From NCBI RefSeq assembly GCF_002855575.1, contig NZ_PKRQ01000003.1:496001-560000 (forward strand): a stretch of 64,000 nt of DNA, given 5' to 3'. Shown piece after piece: positions 37,204-43,967 of the stretch. A program made the translations under genes and the position numbers. The first letter of the stretch is position 1. Each line of letters starts with the position of its first letter. This DNA comes from Tabrizicola sp. TH137. Its GTDB lineage: Bacteria; Pseudomonadota; Alphaproteobacteria; Rhodobacterales; Rhodobacteraceae. A model generated the notes under the pieces. That model did no database searches, was not told where the DNA came from, and saw only the letters and a program-made list of their open reading frames with translations.

Positions 37204-38328
37204 ATGACTGCCCTAGCCCTCACGCTCCTCGCCCTCGGCTTCCTCGCGCTCCACCTCGCCAGCGCGCTGATCGTCCTCGCCCGCCGCGACACGCCCCCAG
37301 CCCCCGGCGCAACCGCCCAACGGCCCCGCGTCACCCTCCTGCGGCCCCTCTGCGGGCGCGACGCGACGGAAGAGGAAACCCTGGCCTCCACCTTCGCCCT
37401 GACCTGGCCCGATCTCGAAATCCTCTTCTGCGTGGCAGACCCGGCCGATCCCGTGATCCCGCTCGTCCGCGACCTGATCGCCCGGCATCCCACCCGCAAT
37501 GCCCGCCTCCTGATCGGCGATGATCGCGTCTCGGCCAATCCCAAGCTCAACAACCTGGAAAAGGGCTGGCGCGCCGCGACCGGCGACTTCGTGGTGATGG
37601 CCGACAGCAACCTCCTGCTGCCGCCCGACTATTTCGACCGCCTCCTCGCCCGCCACGCGCCCGGCATCGGCCTTGTCACCTCTCCCCCCATCGGCATCCG
37701 CCCCCAGGGCCTCTGGGCCGCGCTCGAATGCGCCTTCCTCAACAGCAACCAGGCCCGGCTCCAGCTTGCCGCCGACAGCCTCGGACAGGGCTTCGCACAG
37801 GGCAAGACGATGATGTGGGACCGCGCCTTCCTGGACGCCCATGGTGGCCTTGCCCCCCTCGGCGCGCGGCTGGCCGAGGATGTCGCCGCCACCCGCCTTG
37901 TCCGGGGCGCGGGGCTGCGCGTCGCCCTCACCGCCCGCCCCTTCCCGCAGCCGATCGGCCGCCGCAGCCTCGCGCAGGTCTGGCACCGGCAATTGCGCTG
38001 GTCCAAGGTGCGGCGCGACGGCTTTCCCGGCCTCTTCCTTGCCGAGCCGCTGAATGGCGGCCTGCTGCCCCTTCTCGCCATCGGCGCGGCGCAGGGCCTG
38101 CCCGCCGCCGCCCTCTTCGCGCTGCTCTGGTATGGCGCCGAAACCGCCCTTGCCGCCCGCGCGGGCTGGCTTGCCCGCCCCGCCCATGCCCTGCTCTTCC
38201 CGCTGCGCGACCTGATGATCCCCGCCCTATGGCTCGCCACGCTGCGCAACACGCGCTTCGAATGGCGCGGCAATCTCATGGCCCCCGGCGCCCTGCACCC
38301 CGCCCCGCAGGACAGGCCCGCCCGATGA
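37204..38328 (+). CDS. GT21-type ceramide glucosyltransferase-like protein
   Basis: 374 residues. After an N-terminal membrane anchor (LALTLLALGFLALHLASALIVL), the catalytic domain shows PKLNNLEKGW, VVMADSNLLLPPDYF (D1-D2 region), LAEDVAATRLV (D3) and RQLRW, i.e. the (Q/R)xxRW motif that is characteristic of processive-type GT-A lipid glycosyltransferases and of glucosylceramide synthase. Two C-terminal membrane segments follow. Known bacterial members make glucosylceramide or glucuronosyl-ceramide or transfer sugars in hopanoid glycosylation (HpnI-like). Acceptor here is unknown. The ATG at 37204 is nine bases after the lpxH-like stop. Confidence 0.88.
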   Translation: MTALALTLLALGFLALHLASALIVLARRDTPPAPGATAQRPRVTLLRPLCGRDATEEETLASTFALTWPDLEILFCVADPADPVIPLVRDLIARHPTRNARLLIGDDRVSANPKLNNLEKGWRAATGDFVVMADSNLLLPPDYFDRLLARHAPGIGLVTSPPIGIRPQGLWAALECAFLNSNQARLQLAADSLGQGFAQGKTMMWDRAFLDAHGGLAPLGARLAEDVAATRLVRGAGLRVALTARPFPQPIGRRSLAQVWHRQLRWSKVRRDGFPGLFLAEPLNGGLLPLLAIGAAQGLPAAALFALLWYGAETALAARAGWLARPAHALLFPLRDLMIPALWLATLRNTRFEWRGNLMAPGALHPAPQDRPAR

Positions 38329-38897
38329 CCGAGGCCGACCTCGCCCCGCTCATCGCCGCGCACGGCCCCTGGGTCCTCTTCCTCATGACCGTGGTCGAAG
38401 GCCCGCTTGCCACCATAGCGGCGGGGGCGCTGGCGGCGCGCGGCCATCTCGACCTGACGCTCGTCCTGCTCCTCGCCACGCTGGGCGATCTCTGCGGCGA
38501 CCTCCTGCTCTACCTTGCCGGACGCTTCGCCCCCCGCCTCTGGCCCGGGGCGCGCGATCGGGCGGCACGGCACCTGGCCCGCCTCGGCCCCGCCCCCGGC
38601 CGCCATGCCTGGACGATGATCGTCCTCGGCAAATGGACCCATGTCCTTGGTTTCGCGATCCTTCTCGGCGCGGGCATGGCGCGGCTTCCCCTGCTGCCTT
38701 TCCTCGCCGTCTCAGCCCTCGCCACGCTGCCCAAGGTCGCGCTGCTGGCCGCCCTCGGCCATGCCGCGACGCAGGGGCTGGGCATCCCCAGCCTCGCCCT
38801 CCTCGCCGCCGCCCTCGGCAGCGCCACGCTGATCCTGCTTGCGCTCCTCGCCCGCGCCGCGCTGCCGCCCCACCGCCTCGCCGGATGCCTCCGATGA
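38325..38897 (+). CDS. DedA-family membrane protein
   Basis: 190 residues, ATG overlapping the previous stop (ATGA). DedA/SNARE-associated pattern: GPWVLFLMTVVEGPLATIAAGALAARGHL, LGDLCGDLLLYLAGRF, HAWTMIVLGKWTHVLGFAILLGAGMARLPLLPFL (parts quoted), typical of polyprenyl-phosphate or phospholipid flippases. The start E-G-P and G-D-x-x-G-D-x-x-Y acidic sites are in place. Its presence inside a glycosyltransferase operon suggests recycling of the lipid carrier or flipping of the product. Confidence 0.85.
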   Translation: MTEADLAPLIAAHGPWVLFLMTVVEGPLATIAAGALAARGHLDLTLVLLLATLGDLCGDLLLYLAGRFAPRLWPGARDRAARHLARLGPAPGRHAWTMIVLGKWTHVLGFAILLGAGMARLPLLPFLAVSALATLPKVALLAALGHAATQGLGIPSLALLAAALGSATLILLALLARAALPPHRLAGCLR

Positions 38898-39658
38898 CCC
38901 CCACCGTTTCCTGCCTCATCCCCGCCTGGAACGAGGCCGCCCGCATCGGCGCCGTCCTCGCCGCCACCCGCGCCCATCCCCTGCTGACCGAAACCCTCGT
39001 CATCGACGACGGCTCCACCGATGCCACCGCCCGCATCGCCGCCCACCACGGCGCAACCGTCCTGCGCCAGAGGGTGAATGGCGGCAAATCCGCCGCCGTC
39101 GCCCGTGGCCTCGCCGTCGCGCAGGGCGAGATCATCCTTCTCCTCGATGCCGATCTTCAGGGTCTGACCCCCGACGACATCACCGCCCTCCTCGCTCCCC
39201 TGCGCGACGGCCGGGCGAAAGCCAGCCTCAGCCTGCGCCGCAATGCGCCCCTGCCCTGGCGGCTGATCGGGCTCGATTACATCTCGGGCGAACGCGCCAT
39301 GCCCCGCGCCCTCCTGCTGCCCCATCTCGACCGCATCGCCCGCCTGCGCGGCTTCGGGCTGGAGGTCTTTCTCAACGATCTCTGGATCGCCGAGGACCTG
39401 CCGCTCGCCGTCATCCCGCTCGCCATCGACAGCCCCGCCAAGGCCGCCAAACATGGCCTGCTGCGCGGCCTTCGCGGCGACCTGCGGATGCTGGCCGATA
39501 TCCTGCGTGTGGCCGGGCCACTGCGCCCCCTGCGCCAGATCGCGGCGCTTGTCGCCGCCGCCCGCGCCGCAAGGCGCCGGGGCCGCCTCAGCTCAGGAAA
39601 TGGTTCACCGGGCGCAATGGCCGCGGCGCCGGCTCGCCCAGATGCGGCGCAAGGCTGA
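38894..39658 (+). CDS. Family 2 glycosyltransferase
   Basis: 254 residues from the ATG at 38894 that overlaps the DedA stop. GT-A nucleotide-sugar motifs: SCLIPAWNEAARIGAVL, VIDDGSTDATARIAAHHGATV, GGKSAAVARGL and LLLDADLQG. No C-terminal membrane helices of the dolichol-phosphate mannosyltransferase type are evident; the C-terminus is Ala/Arg-rich. Substrate unknown; it likely adds a sugar to the same lipid as the GT21 enzyme. The last 71 bases of the gene overlap the 3' end of the convergent bestrophin gene. Confidence 0.85.
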   Translation: MTPTVSCLIPAWNEAARIGAVLAATRAHPLLTETLVIDDGSTDATARIAAHHGATVLRQRVNGGKSAAVARGLAVAQGEIILLLDADLQGLTPDDITALLAPLRDGRAKASLSLRRNAPLPWRLIGLDYISGERAMPRALLLPHLDRIARLRGFGLEVFLNDLWIAEDLPLAVIPLAIDSPAKAAKHGLLRGLRGDLRMLADILRVAGPLRPLRQIAALVAAARAARRRGRLSSGNGSPGAMAAAPARPDAAQG

Positions 39659-40478
39659 TCTCCGCCGCGCGACAGATCGCATCCAGCGCGATCCCGTTCT
39701 GCGTGGTGGCGAAGGGATGGCTGAGTTCCTCCGTCACTTCCGCCAGCCCGAGGAACATGTAACCCACCACCGCCACGAAGACCGGCGTCATCAGCCCCGT
39801 CGTCCCCACCAGCGCAAGCGGCAGCAGCAGGCAGTAAAGATAGGCCGTCCGGTAGATCAGCAGCGAATACACAAAGGGCAAGGGGCTGTTGGCGATCCGC
39901 TCGCATCCCGCCTGCTGCACCGCGATCGAGCCCAGCCGCGTGGTCAGCGCCCGCGCCCCGAACCCGTCCAGCGCCCCCTCCCGATGCGCCGCCGCCACCA
40001 CGGCCCCCATCCCGTCCAGCGCCGCGCAGGGCGGATGCGGCACCCCCGCCAGCGCCCGCACCCCCTCCAGCGCCGACGTATCCGGCGCGATCCCCCGCAG
40101 GTTCATCCGATGCGCATGCAGAAACACCAGCGCCCCGCGCAGCAGCGCCTCGCGCCGTGCCGCCTCGGGCAGAAACACCTCCGCCTCCCGCGCCAGGCTC
40201 CGCAGATCGGCCAGCAACCCGCCCCAGAGCTTGCGCGCCTCCCACCAGCGGTCATAGGCCGCGTTGTTGCGAAATCCCAGAAACAGCGACAGGCCGATCC
40301 CGAACACCGCAAAGGCCGATCCGTCCAGCCGCGGCACCACCCCCGCCGCCCGGTCCAGCACCGCAAGCACCAGCGCCATCACCGCCAGCATCGCCACCGG
40401 CAGCGCGATGCGCGGCACGACCGACCCCTGCAAGGCCGTCAGCAATTCCCAGAGTTCCGGCTTTTCCCGAACGATCAT
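39588..40478 (-). CDS. Bestrophin-like anion channel
   Basis: 296 residues, ATG at 40478. Four membrane segments and the bestrophin/YneE signature LFLGFRNNAAYDRWWEARKLWGGLL in the first part (key residues Arg-Asn-Asn and Tyr-Asp-Arg-Trp-Trp). A central FVYSLLIYRTAYLYCLLLPLAL and C-terminal LSHPFATTQNGIALDAI match bacterial bestrophins, pentameric chloride or cation channels. The last 71 bases overlap the end of the convergent glycosyltransferase gene, unusual for two unrelated genes. Confidence 0.85.
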   Translation of the reverse strand: MIVREKPELWELLTALQGSVVPRIALPVAMLAVMALVLAVLDRAAGVVPRLDGSAFAVFGIGLSLFLGFRNNAAYDRWWEARKLWGGLLADLRSLAREAEVFLPEAARREALLRGALVFLHAHRMNLRGIAPDTSALEGVRALAGVPHPPCAALDGMGAVVAAAHREGALDGFGARALTTRLGSIAVQQAGCERIANSPLPFVYSLLIYRTAYLYCLLLPLALVGTTGLMTPVFVAVVGYMFLGLAEVTEELSHPFATTQNGIALDAICRAAEISLAPHLGEPAPRPLRPVNHFLS

Positions 40479-41167
40479 CCCGCATCCCCGAACCGCATCC
40501 CCGACAGGTCGCCCGTCGCCCGCCCGCCCATCAGGCCCGATCGTCCCCGCCGCCGCTTCCCCAATTGCGCCCTTCTGCCCCCGGCCCGCGACCTGCGGCG
40601 CCCGCCCTGCGGCCCCCCCTGCGACAGTGAAAATTCACCGCTTTCGGCAAGATGCCCTCATCAGGCCACATTCCGGCGCGGTCCCCCACCCGCCTGCACC
40701 CTCGCCGCATTCACGGCAACCAGAGGGAGAGCGACTCGATTCTGACCGCAACCCAGACCGGGCCAAGACTCACCCAACCTTCGTATGGGATTGCGGCACA
40801 ATTGGTAGATTGTGACATCCGTCAGGCAGACCCTCCCACCCGACTTTGGTTCCAATATCGGGAAAATTGAGGCGTTTTGGGGGGTTAGCACCCGTTTTTG
40901 TTTCCAGGACAGAAACGATGCGCCACATTCAAACCTCTGAGGTTCCCCACTCTTACCTTTTCACCGCCTGTCTCTTGCCACTTCATCTTAAGATATCTTG
41001 CAGCACGCGCAGCTCAACCGGAACGGGTTAAATCTGCGAATCACATTTCTGTGGGGGGCCCGCTCCCCAAGGTGCCCCGGGTGGGGAAGATGCAGGTGTT
41101 AAGGTTCGACAAGGCAGCAAGGCCAAAGGCCACAATTCTTCCGTGTAGAAAAACCAGGAGGATGACG
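40479..41167. other. Long non-coding gap (689 bases) before the first small membrane protein
   Basis: No gene is supported; short open frames here have no ribosome sites or plausible composition. From about 40780 the base composition becomes more AT-rich than the neighbours. It contains the inverted repeat at 40797-40814, the 10-base palindrome AAGATATCTT at 40990-40999, and GC-rich blocks near 41053-41094. It is a likely regulatory or small-RNA-bearing region serving the gene at 41168, but no promoter hexamer pair could be assigned confidently. Confidence 0.5.
40797..40814. promoter_or_regulatory. Perfect inverted repeat CACAAT-N6-ATTGTG
   Basis: Arms at 40797-40802 and 40809-40814 are perfect complements with a six-base spacer, the geometry of a dimeric repressor or activator site. 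It lies in the gap about 355 bases upstream of the first small membrane protein gene and 320 bases upstream of the bestrophin start. The regulator is unknown. Confidence 0.45.
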
Positions 41168-41338
41168 ATGACGACCGATACCAAACGCACCGCTCTGCTG
41201 GGCTCTCTTCCGTCGACCGCCCGCAAGGCCGACTCCTCGCGCCTGTTGCAGCGGATCGAAGACGCGACGATTTTCTGCGCCTTCGTGATGGCACTCTCCT
41301 TCATGGCCACCTCGGCCGTGATGGTGGTAAGCGCCTGA
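41168..41338 (+). CDS. Small single-span membrane protein A (56 aa), unknown
   Basis: Starts at ATG 41168 with a perfect AGGAGG (41156-41161) six bases upstream; an ATG at 41162 touches that site and is less likely. The 56 residues are a basic N-terminal part (MTTDTKRTALLGSLPSTARK), then LLQRIEDAT, then one hydrophobic helix (FCAFVMALSFMATSAVMVV) ending two residues before the stop. This is a tail-anchored or N-in/C-out layout. It resembles protein C at 41958, which has RRLQQIENAT before its helix. I do not recognise either family. The strong ribosome site suggests high expression. Confidence 0.7.
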   Translation: MTTDTKRTALLGSLPSTARKADSSRLLQRIEDATIFCAFVMALSFMATSAVMVVSA

Positions 41339-41493
41339 TATTGCTCCGTTTCGCCCTGGACCGGCGTCACTGTTACGGCTGATCCTCCCGCATTCAGGGG
41401 AGTGGCTTGGTCATCTGTTTCTCGTATTTTCCCGGCCCGGACGACCGGCTTCGCCGTCTCATATCGTCACAGACTTTCAATTCGTGGACCATC

Positions 41494-41718
41494 ATGCCGC
41501 ACAACATGACGCCACCCCCTGCCTTGCCGGAACCGGGCGATGGCCTCCCGCCGTCCATCGAGTTTCCGGTGACGGAAACCCGCCCCCGGCCCTTCCTTCC
41601 GCATCGACGCCCCATCCCCCGCAAGCCGTCCCTTCCACTGGAGGATATCGCCCTTCTCCTCGTCGTCCTGGGCTTCCTCGCCTGGTCGGTGGCCTTCGCC
41701 TACCGCATGTCCATCTGA
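41494..41718 (+). CDS. Small proline-rich single-span membrane protein B (74 aa), unknown
   Basis: ATG 41494 (MPHNMTPPPALPEPG) or 41506. The N-terminal 47 residues are Pro-, Arg- and acidic-rich, with RPRPFLPHRRPIPRKP, followed by SLPLEDIALLLVVLGFLAW, a single membrane helix, and a short tail AYRMSI. The LED before the helix resembles IED and IEN in proteins A and C. No strong ribosome site is seen (GTGGA at about 10 bases). A clear intrinsic terminator follows at 41795-41829, which supports it as a real transcript end. No known family recognised. Confidence 0.6.
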   Translation: MPHNMTPPPALPEPGDGLPPSIEFPVTETRPRPFLPHRRPIPRKPSLPLEDIALLLVVLGFLAWSVAFAYRMSI

Positions 41719-41794
41719 CCCGCGCCTCTTCGCGCATCGGTTGAAACGCTCCCAGTCGCGCCTTGCTCCCCAGGGCCTGGCCGACACCTGCCTG

Positions 41795-41829
41795 AACCCG
41801 GCCACGCCCCCGCGTAGCCGGGTTTTTTT
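41795..41829 (+). terminator. Intrinsic terminator after protein B
   Basis: AACCCGGC (41795-41802) and GCCGGGTT (41817-41824) form a perfect eight-base stem with a 14-base loop, running into a seven-T tract (41823-41829). This is the best rho-independent terminator in the window. It separates the A/B genes from gene C, which must have its own promoter. Confidence 0.85.
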
Positions 41830-41864
41830 CCTTTCCAGTCCGCGATTTGCAGGAAAGTTCCGAG

Positions 41865-41902
41865 AGCGGCAAAAAAAATCGCCCAATGACGCGATGGCCG
41901 CT
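41865..41902 (+). other. Structured leader upstream of protein C
   Basis: AGCGGC (41865-41870) pairs with GCCGCT (41897-41902) and, inside it, ATCGC (41878-41882) pairs with GCGAT (41891-41895) around CCAATGAC; an A8 tract lies in the loop between the two stems. It sits in the 5' region 56 bases before the gene C start. It could be an mRNA leader structure or a regulator site. Confidence 0.4.
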
Positions 41903-41957
41903 AAAACAACCCCGGATTGCGTCCGTTCTGGTCTTTGACAAGACAGAGGAGGTGCCC

Positions 41958-42146
41958 ATGTCCACTCAGCAAACGACCCCCGCCCAAGCCCTCGCCGCTC
42001 CGCGCCGCACCCCCCGCCGGATCGAATTCGAGGATGAGGTGATCTCGCCCCGCCGTCTCCAGCAGATCGAAAACGCGACCGTGGTCATGGCCACCGCTCT
42101 GGGCAGCAGCGTCGTCTTCTACGCCTTCTTCCAATACGTCTCCTGA
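41958..42146 (+). CDS. Small single-span membrane protein C (62 aa), unknown
   Basis: 62 residues. AGGAGG at 41947-41952 lies five bases before the ATG. The N-terminus is Gln/Thr/Ala/Pro- and Arg-rich (QALAAPRRTPRRIEFEDEV), then RRLQQIENAT, and a single C-terminal helix (VVMATALGSSVVFYAFF) ending in QYVS. It is similar to protein A in size, topology and the R-L-x-Q-x-I-E-[DN]-A-T motif, suggesting paralogy. It has no His in the helix, so a light-harvesting polypeptide is excluded. Unknown function. A hairpin GGCCGCG/CGCGGCC follows the gene at 42157-42178. Confidence 0.7.
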   Translation: MSTQQTTPAQALAAPRRTPRRIEFEDEVISPRRLQQIENATVVMATALGSSVVFYAFFQYVS

Positions 42147-42305
42147 TCTCCGGGCAGGCCGCGCCCCGCTGCGCGGCCCCCCCGCCCCTGCGGGACGGCA
42201 GGCAGGCCAAAGGTCGGCAAGGCGCCCCCGCAAGCCGCAGCCCGGCAGGACAGGTACGCCGCCAGCATCACCGCGAAAGATCGGCAGGCCCGCCCCCCGG
42301 ACAGC

Positions 42306-42331
42306 AAAAAGGCGGCAGGAACCCCGCCGCC
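42306..42331 (-). terminator. Intrinsic terminator of the VPLPA-CTERM gene
   Basis: On the minus strand GGCGGC (42331-42326) and GCCGCC (42316-42311) form a stem followed by TTTTT (42310-42306), starting 25 bases after the stop of the exported protein gene. Confidence 0.75.
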
Positions 42332-42355
42332 CTCATCCAATCAAGGAAATCGTGA

Positions 42356-43054
42356 TCAGCCGCGCGCCTTGCGCCGTGCCACGAACCCGGCCGCCGCCAC
42401 CGCACCCAGCAGCAGCACGCCCGAGGCCGGCACCGGAACGGGCGTCGGCGTGCTGGCCGAGGCCCATTGCACATCGTCGATCCCCATCCCTTCCGTATCG
42501 AAAAGCCCGGTAAAGGTGACTTCGTAGAAAGGCGTCTCCGAAACGATCCCGAAGAACCGCGTCGCCCGGCCACGCGTCTGGCCCAGCCAGGCGTTAGTGC
42601 CCTCGGCACCCATAACCACGCCAGCCACACGCAGGGAGGCCCGCCGCGCAAGGCTGCGGAAGTTGTTGCCGTCCCAGATCCCGTTGTTCACCCCGGAAAA
42701 CACCGCCCCGAAGGCCGTGATCGCCTGCTTGAAGCGGAAGGTGAAGGTTTCGCCTTCCAGCAATCCGACCTGCAAATTCAACCCGTTCAACCTGCTTCCG
42801 TTCAACGAGTTCTGGTCGCCGATGAAATTGAACTGCGGCATCGACAGGGACGACCGCAGATGAGTGGTGAAGGCACCGAAATCCCGCTCCGGGCCGATCA
42901 CAGACCCAAATCCGGCCGTGTCGAACCCTTCGCGCGAAAGCGACCCGGCCGCTCCCGCGAAAGCCGTGGCATCTCGATAGCTCGTGGTCGCCGCCGAAGC
43001 GCCGACCGCCATGAAACCGGTCAGGAAAATTGCCGCAAGAAATGTCTTAGACAC
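42356..43054 (-). CDS. VPLPA-CTERM (exosortase-sorted) exported protein
   Basis: 232 residues from a GTG at 43054, with GAGG seven bases upstream. Sec signal (KTFLAAIFLTGFMAVGASA) then a beta-rich mature domain (residues 22-200, with GRATRFFGIVSETPFYEV, EGETFTFRFKQAITAFGAVFSG) and a C-terminal sorting tail: VPVPASG near residue 206, a hydrophobic helix and RRKAR. This is the VPLPA/PEP-CTERM type signal read by an exosortase in Rhodobacteraceae. The mature domain resembles proteins with the same tail that carry a beta-sandwich. No exosortase gene is in the window. The protein is probably processed and displayed or secreted. Confidence 0.85.
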   Translation of the reverse strand: MSKTFLAAIFLTGFMAVGASAATTSYRDATAFAGAAGSLSREGFDTAGFGSVIGPERDFGAFTTHLRSSLSMPQFNFIGDQNSLNGSRLNGLNLQVGLLEGETFTFRFKQAITAFGAVFSGVNNGIWDGNNFRSLARRASLRVAGVVMGAEGTNAWLGQTRGRATRFFGIVSETPFYEVTFTGLFDTEGMGIDDVQWASASTPTPVPVPASGVLLLGAVAAAGFVARRKARG

Positions 43055-43467
43055 AGCTTACCTCGTGGGGGGCATTGGAGGGGGGGGCAACAAGACTCAC
43101 TCGCAACGCCGTCCCGGGCAAAAAGGCCCAAGCCGTATCCGAAAACGAATGGCCTCCCTACACACAGGAGTCAAGGGCGGCCAGACCTAGGTCCGGCACA
43201 CCCCCACCTTTGGAAAGGCCACCGACGCCATTAAGCCACAGAACAACCTTGACGTGCAAGTCTTTCCGTGCATCCGGCCCGCCAATCCCGCCTGCGCCTC
43301 CACAGGTCCCGCCGGGCGCCGCAGCGTCAGAATCCGCCCGCCCCGCCAGATCAGACCCTTGCACCCCGCAGGGCGCAAACCGCCGCCCGGCCCGGTGCAC
43401 CCAGCCGCAGCCGTGAGATCAACCAAAGGTTGATTTCGGCCCATTCCCCCGCCCGCCTCCCGGCAGG
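43055..43467. other. Non-coding gap (413 bases) upstream of the VPLPA-CTERM gene
   Basis: No gene supported. It contains the 17-base inverted repeat at 43418-43434 listed separately, and otherwise G/C-rich sequence with a purine run GGGGGGCATTGGAGGGGGGGC near 43067-43087 that should lie in the 5' region of the VPLPA-CTERM message. Nothing else recognised. Confidence 0.5.
43418..43434. promoter_or_regulatory. Palindrome ATCAACC-AAA-GGTTGAT
   Basis: Seven-base arms with a three-base spacer, perfect, 34 bases after the GNAT stop and far upstream of the VPLPA-CTERM gene. No T-tract lies on either side on the reading strand, so an operator is as likely as a terminator. Confidence 0.45.
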
Positions 43468-43914
43468 TCAGCTTCGGTTATAGCGGATGAAAGGCGTCAG
43501 CTTGCCGATCCGGTCGTAAAGCCGCCGCCCGTCCGCGTTGAAATCCTGCGTCAGCCAATAGACGGCGGGCGTCCCGTCCGCATCCGCCGCAGCATAGACA
43601 GCTTCGATCAGCTTGCGCCCAAGGCCCGTGCCACGCGCCTGCGGATCAACATAAAGGTCCTGCAAGTAGCAGACATTCTCAATCTTCCAGCAATGGCGGT
43701 GGTGCAGGTAATGCACCAGACCCATCGCCTGACCATCGACCCGGGCGATGAATCCCTTCGGGTCCATCGGTGCATCCCCAAGAATCCGCGCGAAGGTGCT
43801 GGCAAAGACCGCTTCGGGCAGCACGGTGTTGTAAAAGGCCAGATAGGCCGTCCAGAGGTTGCGCCACTCCGCCTCGTCGGCGGCGGTCAGCGGGCGGATC
43901 GTCACGTCGGGCAT
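43468..43914 (-). CDS. GNAT-family N-acetyltransferase
   Basis: 148 residues from the ATG at 43914 (MPDVTIRPLTAADEAEW). GNAT fold with the acetyl-CoA loop (motif A) LYVDPQARGTGLGRKLIEAVY and motif B region AVYWLTQDFNADGRRLYDRIG. Substrate unknown. It lies 53 bases downstream of the periplasmic binding protein gene with a hairpin between, on the same strand, so it may be partly cotranscribed with the importer. Confidence 0.9.
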   Translation of the reverse strand: MPDVTIRPLTAADEAEWRNLWTAYLAFYNTVLPEAVFASTFARILGDAPMDPKGFIARVDGQAMGLVHYLHHRHCWKIENVCYLQDLYVDPQARGTGLGRKLIEAVYAAADADGTPAVYWLTQDFNADGRRLYDRIGKLTPFIRYNRS

Positions 43915-43935
43915 CTGGCCTCCGGGCAGAAGGGA

Positions 43936-43957
43936 CCGGCCCCCCGAAAGGGGCCGG
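43936..43957 (-). terminator. Hairpin after the binding protein gene
   Basis: CCGGCCCC (43936-43943) and GGGGCCGG (43950-43957) form a perfect eight-base stem with a CCGAAA loop. On the minus strand it is followed by TCCCTTCT, not a pure T-tract, so termination may be partial and may protect the upstream message instead. Confidence 0.55.
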
Positions 43958-43967
43958 CCGATGAAGT

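Noticed and set aside
40846-41338. Longer upstream frames leading into small protein A
   Set aside because: A perfect ribosome site sits in front of the ATG at 41168; the upstream frames have no ribosome sites and an implausible composition.
41168-42146. Light-harvesting or PufX-like polypeptides
   Set aside because: They are small single-span proteins like LH subunits, but no histidine lies in the helices and no bacteriochlorophyll genes are nearby; PufX also has a different helix and length.
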